DNA of 64,000 bases. Source: Patiria miniata. Lineage: Eukaryota; Echinodermata; Asteroidea; Valvatida; Asterinidae. The stretch spans positions 12,450,711 through 12,514,710 of the forward strand of contig NW_024037052.1 in NCBI RefSeq assembly GCF_015706575.1. Direction: 5' to 3'. Position 1 is the stretch's first letter. Every line of letters starts with the position of its first letter. The notes under the pieces were generated by a model. It did no database searches and was not told the origin of the DNA. It worked only from the letters and a program-made list of their open reading frames with translations. The position numbers were made by a program, and so were the translations under genes. Positions 47,294 to 58,535 of the stretch are shown in pieces.

Positions 47294-49620
47294 ACAAAAT
47301 ACTATACCGATACAAAAGATGTGATACCTTTCAGGATGTACAGATGCTGTCCATCAAATCTGTTGCAGAACAAAAATATTCTGCTGTTTTGTGACATTTA
47401 GCCGTGTACGACCATGTTTGTTTATTTAAGTGCTATAGCTCCCTCGTCATTCAGTGTTGCCCCAAAGTCACATCACTGAACAGATTAGCAGAGAAAGGGT
47501 ACATGTTCCTCAAATTTCACTCTCATAACTTGAGTGGTGTGTCCCGCGTTGAGTCATGACTGCTGGCGTTGTTAGGTGTTTCATATGATTGTTCTTTTTT
47601 ACCGCATATAATTTAATTTTTTTTGGGAACGTTTATATAGTTTCAGCATAGGTTGGTGGCTGTCATTGAAAAACGTCCAGCTTTGAAGTTTCAGATAATA
47701 CCTATTTTGGAATTTAACTCTGTTTTTTTTTTTAAATTTTATTGTTTTTATCATTATTTCTCTGTTGATTATTTTTAATGATAGTCAGTTTCTGTGTAAG
47801 TATGAGTCTTTTAAGTTATTGTTAAGGACAAAGGGCTCACACAGTTTGGGACTCGAGTGTTATAAGCCTTCGACTCAGTCGAATCGAGTATTCTGATGAG
47901 GGACTCGAGTTGAGTCGAGGCATTTGCTCACAGTGGCTCAAGTCGAGTCGAGTCAGTTACCCATTGGGACTCCAGTCGAGTCGTCAAAAATTGTGACTCG
48001 AGTCGGACTCGAGTCGAATCATTGACTTGAGTCATTACAACTCTGGCTCTTCGTTGCTGTATCTTTGAGGAACTTCTAGCTTTGAAATTATTGCTTTCTT
48101 GGAATTTAAATATTTCTTTTAATAATTTGTTGTTTTTATGATTATTATTTCAATTTTTTAATGTAAGTCAGTTTCTGAGTAAGGAGAGTACTTTTTAACC
48201 TAATCAGGACAAAGGGCTCAACACAATATGATCTAGCGAGCATGTTCAGTTTTGAAACAAACAAACAATATTTAAACTTCAACAACATTGAGTAAACAAT
48301 GGTTTAACAGCAGAAATTAACAATCTACACATTTTTTTGAGTTTGCAAAACAAACTGCATATTGCCATTTAGAACAAAGGCAAACACTGAAATACCATTC
48401 AGGGTGAGTAAAAAAGAAAGTCCCCTGGATTGATGATATGTTTTCTTAAAAAGCAATCCAATTTAAAACACCAATGACGTATGTCTTAAAAGAGCATGTT
48501 CTGCCACTCATCTGAAAATAGACATACTAAAATTGAACCATGCTATCAGAAGTTATGTATGGTTTGCTAAAAGAACCCATTTTTATGGTTGTCCATAGAA
48601 TGTCATTGGAAGCTATTGAGCTGAGTGAGAATTACATTTTACACACAGGCTGTCAAATACAAATGAGATTTTATCATTCGAGTCAAGAATGAAACATTAT
48701 TTTTACTGGCAGATTTTGTGTTTTGAATAATGAGGAACAAGTCAACTCTTTTTTTCTGAAATGTTGATGGCAATTTCATGGAGGTGGGTAAACGTCCATG
48801 TTTCATTGTATTTAATGGTATTCATCACTTCGTTGAACGGTAAATGATCTGTGGTGGACAGATGAAATTTTGTGGGTTTTTTTATTCAAATAGACCTGGA
48901 ATTTCCACAGTTACTTGTCAATAACATGTACTGTATCCCTGTTATTTTTTCATAAGTTTTGGTCCTTATAATGAAGAGATTCGTACATGTTAACACAATT
49001 CTTTTTCTCAAATGTCGGTCTGGCTCTAGCTTTGACTGCAAATTACAGGCATTTAATGTATATTCCTAAGAGAAAACTCCTTTGTCTTTGTTTCATCTGA
49101 TGTTATTCACTCAACCAGAAAAGGAGCCTATTTCGAGCTGGAATTAAGAAATTGAAGGGACATTAAATCAGTAAGCCAAAGCTGACGGCAAATTCGATGT
49201 GTGAGAAAAGCTTTAATGGACGTACCTCCATGTATCACCTAATGAAGATGTTTTAGAGCATCGTTGATGTTGGTGTATAAACGCTAGTTTCTTGAACAAT
49301 AAGGACAGAGGTGTTTCTTTAGGCCTAATAGAAGTCATGTATCATTTGCTCTCTTTTGATGATTGTACAATGTGCACAATTTGAAAATACAGGAGAATTA
49401 CGATACACTTGGACAAAAGGATCGTCGTTAACAATTTCTGGATGGTATTTTGTACCTAAATGATTAAACATTATTATTTGAAACTTTGAAATTCTCAAGA
49501 ATTCTTTCGAAGCGGCACTGATATTTCTGTTCACCACTGATGTGACGATTCATGTGTATATGTATATACAGTGTTTTTTTTCGTAGGAGAAAAAGTCCAA
49601 TCAAATATGTTTTATAACAG
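47294..49620 (+). repeat. 3' spacer of copy G
   Basis: No gene is supported. It is homologous to spacers after C, D and E, but enlarged by the GACTCGAGTCG-rich insertion and a partial repetition of spacer after it (about 48050-48250 repeats words of 47650-47850). Confidence 0.65.
47845..48050. repeat. GACTCGAGTCG-rich interspersed repeat
   Basis: Dense overlapping GACTCGAGTCG / GAGTCGAGTC words of about 200 bp, interrupting a spacer that is otherwise colinear with paralogs. Elements with such ends are known among non-autonomous hAT transposons; termini here are too degraded to call. Confidence 0.5.
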
Positions 49621-52600
49621 TGAAATTTACTGAAAAGTTTTCAACACAGATGATACTTTTCAGAATCAAATAAGAAAGACTTTATTGTGCTTCAATCAGG
49701 GAATTTATCACTTCTGTGGAAACCCATATTCAAAAAATCAGATGACTACATATTCAGACAATATTATTGAACATCTTAGAATGTCGAATGAAGCCTGCAG
49801 AATTGTTTGTTTAGCAAAACAAAACGTTTTGGGCAGAGACAAGCAACATCTATCTAAGGATCCCTGGCTTTAAAATGTGATTTCTTACCAAAAGCAAATT
49901 GTGAACTTAATGTCAAGCAACCAAATTGTTATCTTGTAAAATTGAAGGTGAATTTAATTATAAAAACATAGTTACTGCATTTTAGATTGTTATTCGAACA
50001 ATTTTATAACATTCGCTTAATATTTGCAACTCATACCGTGTTTTTGTGAAGAATTGTACTCAATTGTATGCAGTGAATTAAAACATAGTTAGTGCTTTTA
50101 AAGTTGTAGTTTGAACAATGTTATAAAACAAAATCGATGAATATTGCCACTTACTGATACTGCTTTTGTAAAGACCTGTACTCGATTGTAGCCAGTGTTG
50201 TTGGCAGATATAATGATTACGCTATTAATTAAACAGTATGCATAGAAAATATATTTAAAGGGATTTCATTTTTGGAGAATAAATCTCAAATAGGAGTTAT
50301 AAGACAATCAACATTTTCTGGAGTTCGAATCATTCTTTAATCTGCTGTTTCTAGTCATATCGTAAGGAGGGAATTACTTTATTCCTCCATGTTCATCACA
50401 GAGCTTGATATTCTCCAACTCTTTGACGTTCGTTCGAGAAGCTTAAAGGGATCCTGGAGACACATAATATTATTTTTACATGTACATGGATTTAAACTTC
50501 CATGCAAGGTAATTGTTTGAATGATTTCCTTGAAAATGCACCTCTGTGTCCCATTGTAACCTTTTTTTCTTTAACTTTTGGTTTTCCATTTTGAAGAGTA
50601 TTTTGGTGCCTTTTGGGATTTTATGCTAATGCAAATTTCCATATTCATGGCAAAAAATGTGATGTCATTCCGGGCAGAAACCTCAATGTTACAGCTATTT
50701 CAGCAAAAAAAGTTAATACAAGTTTTGGTTATTTTGCCTTCATATTTTTGTTTTAATTTGGTGATTCGTGTTGTGTAAGTACATGGCAATAATTAAAGCC
50801 AATGAGCAACTCTTTCTCACCAAATAATGAGCAAAGTTTAGGTTCACATTTTAAACAGAAAACCCCTAAACCAAACAGTGTCCCCTGGCAATGACATCAC
50901 AGCAACAGCACCCTCAGTTGTCCGGAAAATGGATGTGAAATAGTTTTCATTTTAAGAGGAAATTATACGAAGTTGCACAAAATGTGTTCCTCAGAAAAAT
51001 TCATCGCATGAACCCTTTAATCTCCTTCCCCTATAAAATTCCTCCCAAACGAAATGCAATTGATATTGCACAAAATTGTTGATCATATTCCAATGTAGTG
51101 GTTGGCCCTGTTGTATTAGTCGGGGGATCTGTCCACCAGTTAAGGAGGGGGGGGGGGCACTAAACGCGAAAATCATCGGACTTCAGACACTTCTCCTTGA
51201 TTTGCTCTTAAATTGTGATTTATTATGGCGATCAACTTAAAATCCAGTCATATCACATAGAAAAGAAACGTAAAACAACCTACAAAGAAACCGAAAAACC
51301 ATATTTTGAGTTATCTGCCGCGTGAACATTTCACATATGTTGAAAGCATATAATATATACAGCAGAAAGCAAGACTTTTCAGCACGAATGTATAATAAAC
51401 ACTTGAATTAAGTGTTAGTCTTACCCTGAGGTCTTCAAGTTGGCCCAAACATATCAGAAACGTCAGGTGGCTACTATTAAGGAGCCATCACAGCAAACAA
51501 GTTGCTTCCACGAGCTGCAGGAGTAATGCGTGCGAACTGTATCTGAAAACGTGCAAGACTTTGTAGCGCAATGTATACAAAATGTATACAATGTAATCCA
51601 CTTCCGGCCGACGGGATTGTTGTCGTGAAAACGTTTTGTAATTCAGCACGTGTGGGTCCAAAATGTCACATGCGAATTCTGTTCAAAGGTTACCGGGCTG
51701 GGAAATTCCAAGAATCTCCATATGCTTCACATAGAGTTCACAGCTCAGCTAGTAATACGATTAATTCACTATTATATAATAGTCTGCTTACATTCCTGGT
51801 ATTAGCCATATATTTATAAGAACGTACAACACGGAGGATAGTTTTATTTTCCTGCCGCAGATGTATATATTTACTCTCGGTTTCAGTAAGGCCGGGCTAT
51901 CATGTCTCGTAAACGATCAGTAGGACAATCGCATTGTTCAAATTTAAGCTTTGTTAAATTCATTCGTTATTTTGACGTTAGACAAAAATAACTCAAAATA
52001 TTTTGAATCAAAATTGGACATTCTTGGAAAATATTTTCTCCACTTGACTATAAATTTCAATTCTAGAGTATATCTTTCCTCCGCCCTCGTTCGATATTCC
52101 AGTTTTAATGTGTAAAGTAACATAGGCCTAACATCGGAAATAAGTGTATCCAAAGACAATTAAGCCTCATAGGCCTACCCATTAAAGATGCAAGTTCACT
52201 GTAAAACAATGGCACTGGGTTGTTTTTTTTTAATCACTGGTGTTAAGGAGTCGTCCATCATTGCAGGGATGCAACTACCTCATAATTGAGGGGCTCCAAA
52301 ACATCTTTTAACTTCCAGTGGTAAGTTAATAACTTTCGTTTTCGACCTCTCCCCCTTTCCCCTCGTAAAAAGTTGATGCCTGAAGGCAACGCATTATTTG
52401 AATCAGTCAGAACCCTTGTTCACGTTGTTCACCGTCGTGTAGTGGTGGGCTTTTCATTTCTTGTTTTGCATATTTAGGTTACACTGAATGAGAGCTAATT
52501 CATTCACAAGAAATTTCCTTGTGAACTCACAAAGCCTGCATGGACAATGCTTGTAATATTTGTAGGTGCACTGCACAATATCGTAGCATTCAACAAAATC

Positions 52601-52745
52601 GTGGGCGCGCTGATAAGAAAGGGTGGTGAAACAGGTCCGTTACTCAGTGGGTGAATTCCCACAGCTAGATGTGCAATATGATGACGTCATCATGAATCAG
52701 CATTGACATCGCCCACCCAACACACCCTGCCATACAGGCTGCAGT
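49620..52745 (+). repeat. 3 kb duplicated spacer, copy 2 (upstream of H)
   Basis: Partner of 28080-31130, colinear with small indels, running up to and including the promoter block. It connects the G spacer to H in the way 28080-31130 connects the D spacer to E. Confidence 0.85.
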
Positions 52746-52800
52746 GCACATATTACACTATGATTAAAACATAATGAACAACACATAATGAAAAATGACG
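52640..52800 (+). promoter_or_regulatory. Promoter-like block of decayed copy H
   Basis: Retains GGGTGAATTCCC and a perfect TGACGTCA (52682-52689). The leader is broken: ATGAACAACACATAATG replaces the usual leader, and the GTAAG donor is lost. Confidence 0.5.
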
Positions 52801-53173
52801 GAAATGTCTTCGAGCATTCCACAACCTCTTTAAGGACCTTTCAGACATCCAGCGTGCAAAAATAGCCAATTACTGCCATGACAGTTCGACAGGAATACCA
52901 CAAATACAACACTGCATCTTAGACTACTTCAACAACACCTCTCACTTTCTCCAATACCTCCGAGCAGACATCATGGCAGGGGAACTTGGCATACCAGCAC
53001 TCAAGAAAATTCCATCATTTGAGAATGTCAAGAAATATCACGGCATGGAAATGCGTTACTTCAGGAAGGGTCTGAACAAGCTTGTACCATTCCAGTACCT
53101 GGTTAATAAACGAGACCATAATTTGTCTAGCACGTTGGACAGAGCTGTAGAGTGGTGCCTGCCAAAAGTTTAG
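52800..53173 (+). pseudogene. Decayed MYND-DUF4470 copy H (3' fragment only)
   Basis: Directly after the leader remnant the sequence jumps into the last fifth of the long exon: DLSDIQRAKIANYC from 52835, then LRADIMAGELGIPALKK, YHGMEMRYFRKGLNKLVPF and AVEWCLPK, with the stop at 53171-53173. Both zinc fingers, DUF4470 and all introns are gone, and no in-frame ATG lies before 52973. One change (MRDF to MRYF) hits a residue fixed in all complete copies. Closest to copy E. A transcript could still arise from the intact CRE block, but only a 66-residue C-terminal peptide could be made. Confidence 0.85.
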
Positions 53174-55520
53174 AAAAAATACTTTACACAAGCAACGATA
53201 CCTTTCAGCAACTACATAGCAATGCTTTCCATACTACTCCTTTGGCTATTTTGTAAAATTGTGCCGTGTTAAATTTAGATGTGCGGCCACTTGTTTGTCC
53301 ATTTGGGTGCTACAGGTGCCCCGTCATTCAGTTTTGCCCCACAGTCACATATTCAGTTAACAGATTAGGAGAGAAAAGGTACACGCTCCTCAAATTACAC
53401 CCTCTTAATTTGAGTGGTGTGTCCCGTGTGGAGTCCTGACTACTGGTGTTATTTGGTGTTTCATAATAGATTGTTCTTTTTTTACCATATATATTTATTT
53501 TCAAGGGTTTAATTTAATATTTTTTTGGAAAGATAGTTTATGTAGTTTGAGAATAGGTTGGTGGCTGTATCATTGAAGAACTTCCAGCTTTGAAGTTTTA
53601 GATTTTACTTATTTTACAATTAAATTGATACTAATATGATATATAATGATGTTTTATCATTATCATTCAGTCATGTTACAATTTTAATGAAAGTCAGTTT
53701 CTGAGGAAGTACAGAGTAGTTTAAGTTACTGTTCATGGCAAAGGGCTCTCAACACGATGATCTAGAGGACGTGTTCTGTTTTGCAGTAACAAAATTCAAA
53801 CTTCATCTGTTCGACTACAACTAAGATTATTACAATATTCAAAGTATACCTTGCATGGTTTAACAGCCATTTAGAAACAAAATGCACACATTGAAAGGAT
53901 ATACGCATGTTTACGTTACATACTAAGTGTGGACATGCCTTTGTCTTAAGAAAAACCTCTGATGAAAAAAAGCTCATTTTACTCACACTGTCAAATCACT
54001 TTCAATGCCATTTTTTTCTATGATTCCCTTTAGTGTTTCTCTTCATTTTGCCACCGATAAACCTAACCCAAAAGTGCCTGTAAACCTGTTTTCCAGAGAG
54101 GGGGAACCTTGTGTGGACGGGGGCAAGTCCGCACAACGTCACTGCTACGTACCTGGTTTATTTGGAAATCTGTTGTTCAGAAGTCCACACAGTGAATGTT
54201 ATGCTTGTACACATTCATTTCACGGAGAGCTGTGGAGTGACATCTGCTTATGATAAGTAGAGGAGATATAATGCTAAGCGTGGCTCCAGATTTTAGCCAA
54301 TAACAACCAACAGTAGCATGGAGAAATGATATTTTTAGAGGTAGACAAAAATGTACATTGTTTTATTTCAGACTTTGCGATTAATCTCAAGTGTATGTTG
54401 CAGTTGCACCATCAATTAGATATAGCTTTTGGGTCTCCAATAATAATGGTTGTATTGTTACTTTGGATAGGTTTGTTTGCGTTGACCTGTACAGGGTGAG
54501 TAAAAGAAAAAGGAAACCCAAATGGCAGGACCATTGTGTGTTCTTTCAGCAAAACGAACACAATTCAGACACAATCCCTGTGTGGTTTGTTTTTGGGTGC
54601 GCACAGTCGAAGGACGTCTTCTAAAAAGACCGAAAAATGTACATAATTTCCAGGTGATGCCGAGTCACTCGTCTGAATGTTCATACGCTAGGGCAAACAC
54701 CTCTATATATGTTCATCCAGATAATAAACCTTCAAGTAATAAGCTTGCAATTATTTGCATACAATGTTAACATGGACAAGTATATTACCCCGAATTTAAA
54801 TGAATATACCTAAGAACTAAATTATCATGTTGACGAAGACAACCGTTAACCGTCCTCGCGTGGGAAGCACAAAAGTCATCAAAGTAATGTGTTTTACAAA
54901 GGAATATGTTAATCACCCGAATACGATAGGGATACGTCACTTCTACATAATTATGCATATACGTGAATAAAAAAATGGAAACGAACGGGAAAGAACGAAT
55001 GAGCATGAGGTCGCCCTTGCTCATGCACGGTTCCCTACATTATCGAGACTGGTTCATCACAGATTCATTCAGCAGTCAGTCACACCACCTCTAAAACTCG
55101 ATAAAAGTACATGTACGTACAGAAAGTAAAACGATACTGGACAGATACAGACTTCCATCGTACAGAAAACCCACACAGTTGATTAAAAAAAAAAGATAAC
55201 CAAGACAAGAAACTGAAAATACAAATTAGCAAAAGCATAAGATTACAAGATGGATACATAGGAATGTACATGTCCTCATAAAGATAGTTGCTTTTGCAAA
55301 AGCAAGATGATATTAAAAATTTGGTAAACCGAATCCAAATTTCACTTTCGCTGCCGGAGTGTAGTTTTCAAGTGCACGTGCCTACACTTCGACATCCAAT
55401 AAGAATTCACACAATTTTCTTTTTGACAGAAGGTTTCAAGATTTAGTCAGACGTGCATTTTGACAAGCAAACATTACTGTCTCAAAAAAAGTTTTATCTT
55501 GATTCGTCAACTACTCTACA
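53174..55520 (+). other. Array edge and spacer before the GPCR
   Basis: The first 500-700 bp are the usual array 3' spacer (close to that of E). From about 53900 the sequence is unique. The frames at 54005, 54391 and 54522 have no recognisable domain. A small tandem CTAAAA/GTACATGTA-rich stretch lies near 55110. No promoter element can be assigned to the GPCR. Confidence 0.55.
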
Positions 55521-56564
55521 ATGGCAAATTCGACATTTAGAATTGCTAATAACACCCACATTATAAATGTACTGGTTGGAGGTTCAGAGGAAGAGGGAAT
55601 TATTATGCACGAGGACACCAACATCGCTATTCAACGTGAAGTTGTGAAGTACATGACACCCATCGGCCTGTTGATGAATGCAATCTTCCTGTACGTTGTG
55701 GCACGTATCAAGTCCATGCACTCCATTGTCAACATCTACCTTGGAAATTTAGCTGCGGCAGATACGGTTATTCTTGCGAGTTCTCTCGTTTCACTATTAT
55801 GGCAGACGAGAAGCATTTGGCGTGATTTGATTCTGGTGTCTCTTGCCAATGTCAGCACCTTCGCATCCCACTTCTTCGTGACTGCTTTGGCTTTCGAGCG
55901 GTACTTTGCCATCTGCCGTCCGCTGACATTTCGCGCCGAGGCCGGCAAAGGTAGAGCCTTCAAGATCACGGCAGGACTGTGGGTAACAGCCATCGTGGTA
56001 GGATTCGCGGTGACTGCAGCTTTCGTGTGGGGAGGGGATGCTGGATCCAACGCCACAAATGTTGTAACCATGGTCCACTACACAGTGGGTCTGGTCATCA
56101 ACGTCTACCTGTATGTTTGTATTGTCAAGAAACTAAGACAGCAACCCAAGATTACGTCTTCGGATGATCATCAACAGCGACTGCGCCGAGTGATCCTCAT
56201 GCTCATCGTAAACACCGCCGTGTTTTTCGCCTTGAATATCACGTCCATCATTGAAGCAATAATGGTGGCAATCATTGCATGGTCCAGCCTCTCTTATTCG
56301 AGTCTGGTCAAACTAAATCATTCCTGGATCGATTTAGTCATTGTCGTGTTCATCCTGGGTTTGTTCAATAGTTCCGTAAATCCTCTGGTTTACAGTGGAG
56401 TAAACTCGGACTACAGAGAAGCCTTAGTGGAGGCCTTCTCGTTCTTAAATCCCAAACGCTATTGCTGTCGAAACCGGGATACCACACAGCGGCCAGCTCA
56501 GCAGATCGAGATGCAAGAAATAAAGCCAAGACACGGCCGGGCAGCAGCCGGCAATGAGGTTTGA
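55521..56564 (+). CDS. Rhodopsin-class (class A) G protein-coupled receptor, 347 aa, intronless
   Basis: Seven hydrophobic segments: about 41-62, 70-92, 105-128, 150-170, 185-205, 222-250 and 270-292. TM2 has NLAAAD (D81), TM3 ends in ERY (126-128) followed by FAICRPL, and TM7 has NPLVY (287-291). N-glycosylation sites NST and NNT lie in the N-terminus, and a CC pair (315-316) could be palmitoylated. The receptor would sit in the plasma membrane and signal through G proteins; the ligand cannot be told, and a peptide receptor of the orphan marine-invertebrate type is plausible. Odd points: no cysteine at the top of TM3 for the usual disulfide, and no CWxP in TM6 (FFALNI instead). The ATG at 55521 is the first in the frame that gives a full TM1. 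Confidence 0.92.
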   Translation: MANSTFRIANNTHIINVLVGGSEEEGIIMHEDTNIAIQREVVKYMTPIGLLMNAIFLYVVARIKSMHSIVNIYLGNLAAADTVILASSLVSLLWQTRSIWRDLILVSLANVSTFASHFFVTALAFERYFAICRPLTFRAEAGKGRAFKITAGLWVTAIVVGFAVTAAFVWGGDAGSNATNVVTMVHYTVGLVINVYLYVCIVKKLRQQPKITSSDDHQQRLRRVILMLIVNTAVFFALNITSIIEAIMVAIIAWSSLSYSSLVKLNHSWIDLVIVVFILGLFNSSVNPLVYSGVNSDYREALVEAFSFLNPKRYCCRNRDTTQRPAQQIEMQEIKPRHGRAAAGNEV

Positions 56565-58535
56565 GTTGCAAGCAATCGGTTATAACCAAAATACCCTCCA
56601 ACATACAAGCACAGACCTAGTATAGCAAAGTTGCTAGATACCCCATGGAAACTGAACTTACCATCAATTAAGAAAGTATACACAGCTAACAAACCCCAAT
56701 GCAGCTGGCGTAGCAGCAGAGCATCTGGTCTTGAGCCGCAAGAAATCAAACACTTTCAAGATACAGCAGCCAACCAAGCATCTAGCCTGCTTCTTCAAGC
56801 ATCCAACATCTTATCAAGATAGTACCCCACAGCAACCAGCATATTGGTTGCAGAACGGAGCTCCGGTTACTTTACCCTAGCTAGCTAGCAGTCGGAAAGT
56901 TTAACGAACCCCATCAGTTTTCAATTCGACCGTCTTCAATTAAAAATTCTGGATCAGCATGAAGAGATGTCATGTGTATTTCATTTGTGCAGACAAATGT
57001 AATTTCAGTGAATTCGTGTCCTAAATTTTCCATTGGATTGCCATATTGGAACGAGACTCTCGTGGTCTTTTATTGTGTTTTATTTAAAAAAAGAAGTGAA
57101 TTTCAATGTTTGCTCAGATTCAAATCTTTTCAATCCCAACTTAATGAAGAGAGGAAAACATCATTTGAACTGAGATAATGCATGGTTTTAAAAATGCTTA
57201 TAGTCTTTGTAGTAACTACAGAATTAGTCACGATCAAATTAAGTATGAAGTCACAGTGTTTTAACTTTAAAGAAACATAATGTACATGTATTTTATTTTA
57301 ACTGTTTTAATACAACAAAATGTGGAAACAAAACAAATATTAATCATTTGTACTCACAAAGTATATATGCTTAATGGGCAACAAGAAATTATGTCTCTTA
57401 ATGGCCCCCAGAAAAATCCCCAGAAATTTAAGGCTCAATTGGGCCATTAAACTTTTGATAAAAGCAATGCATAGTTGCATTGATGTATAAAAAAATCCAT
57501 TCTCACTCGTAAACTTTGGACATTTTTAACTGAAAGCGAATGTAGACATGTGACAGGAAAACCAAACCTAGCGGCCTTCCTTGTTAGAAAGTTAGTACAG
57601 ATTTCTTCAGAAGGAAATTAGCTCAGACGGATCATAGGCATGCAGTAAAATGCTGAGAGTATGATGTACATAACTGAAGGTAAATACATATTGTTTGTAG
57701 AGCTTAAGAAAACGTCTGAGTACATTTTGTATCCCTGACTCTGCCTTGACACTGTGAAATCCATATAAAACACTTGCGAACACTCAAGACTGACAGACTT
57801 GTGTGTACAGCCCCAATAAACCAAAAGAAATTTAAAGGTGATTGACACTTACGAATAGGAAGAAAAGAGTTAGCAAAGAACATAATTACAAACGCTTAAA
57901 GAATTTTCAAGCGATTAGTATCATCAGGGAATTGTCGGCATGACATATAACAGTCAATGGTGTTTTCTTTTCCCAGAGCCCCGTGAAAGTGACAGAAATG
58001 TTTATTTCTCTTTTTTAATTTTACCAAAAACGTGTTATACACACGTAATAGTTGTCATTATAATGTAAGCTGTTTGTCATTATTAACGTTATGTGTTCAA
58101 CTTCATTGGTACGTTTTGGTTATAATTTACATTTGCATAATACCTTTGTAAATAAGAAATGTCAGGGTAGTTTTCCATGTCGTGTAAGGTTGTAAGGTTC
58201 TCGGCATTAGTATGAATTTTTCGTCGTGACATCATTCGCTTCTGTCTTCATCACTATACAGGGGTGAGAGTGACCACTTATAAAAATAGCTGAAAATAGC
58301 TGAAAAAAGGTGTAAAGAAGCTGAACTTTGGAAATCTCCTATACTTTTGTACACAGCAAGTGAGGGAAAAAGCTAGAAAAAAAGCTGGAATCCAAAAAAG
58401 AAGAAGCTGAAATCAACTTCAAAGCTGAGATTTCACACCCCTGACTATACTTGAATAGTACACATTTATGTTTTGTTCCGCCCACGTTATTCAAAATCGG
58501 TGGTGTGATAATGTTCATACACCTCCTTGGCAAGT
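56565..58535 (+). other. Intergenic region between GPCR and TRIM gene
   Basis: No gene is supported. It includes an array-spacer remnant (57240-57600, listed separately). An A/G-rich repeat of AGCTGAAAA words lies at about 58290-58420. The 129-residue and 80-residue frames near its right edge belong to or oppose the TRIM gene. Confidence 0.55.
57240..57600 (+). repeat. Array spacer remnant downstream of the GPCR
   Basis: Matches 13285-13640 in order: TGTGGAAACA, TGTACTCACAAA, ATGTCTC.TAATG.CCC, AACTTTTGATAAAAGCAAT, CTGAAAGCGAATGTAGAC, GACAGGAAAAC, GGCCTTCCTTGTTA. Identity is lower than within the array. Confidence 0.7.

Noticed and set aside
54005-54770. Three + strand frames of 77-82 residues before the GPCR
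   Set aside because: No domain, no splice or promoter context, overlapping each other in different frames.
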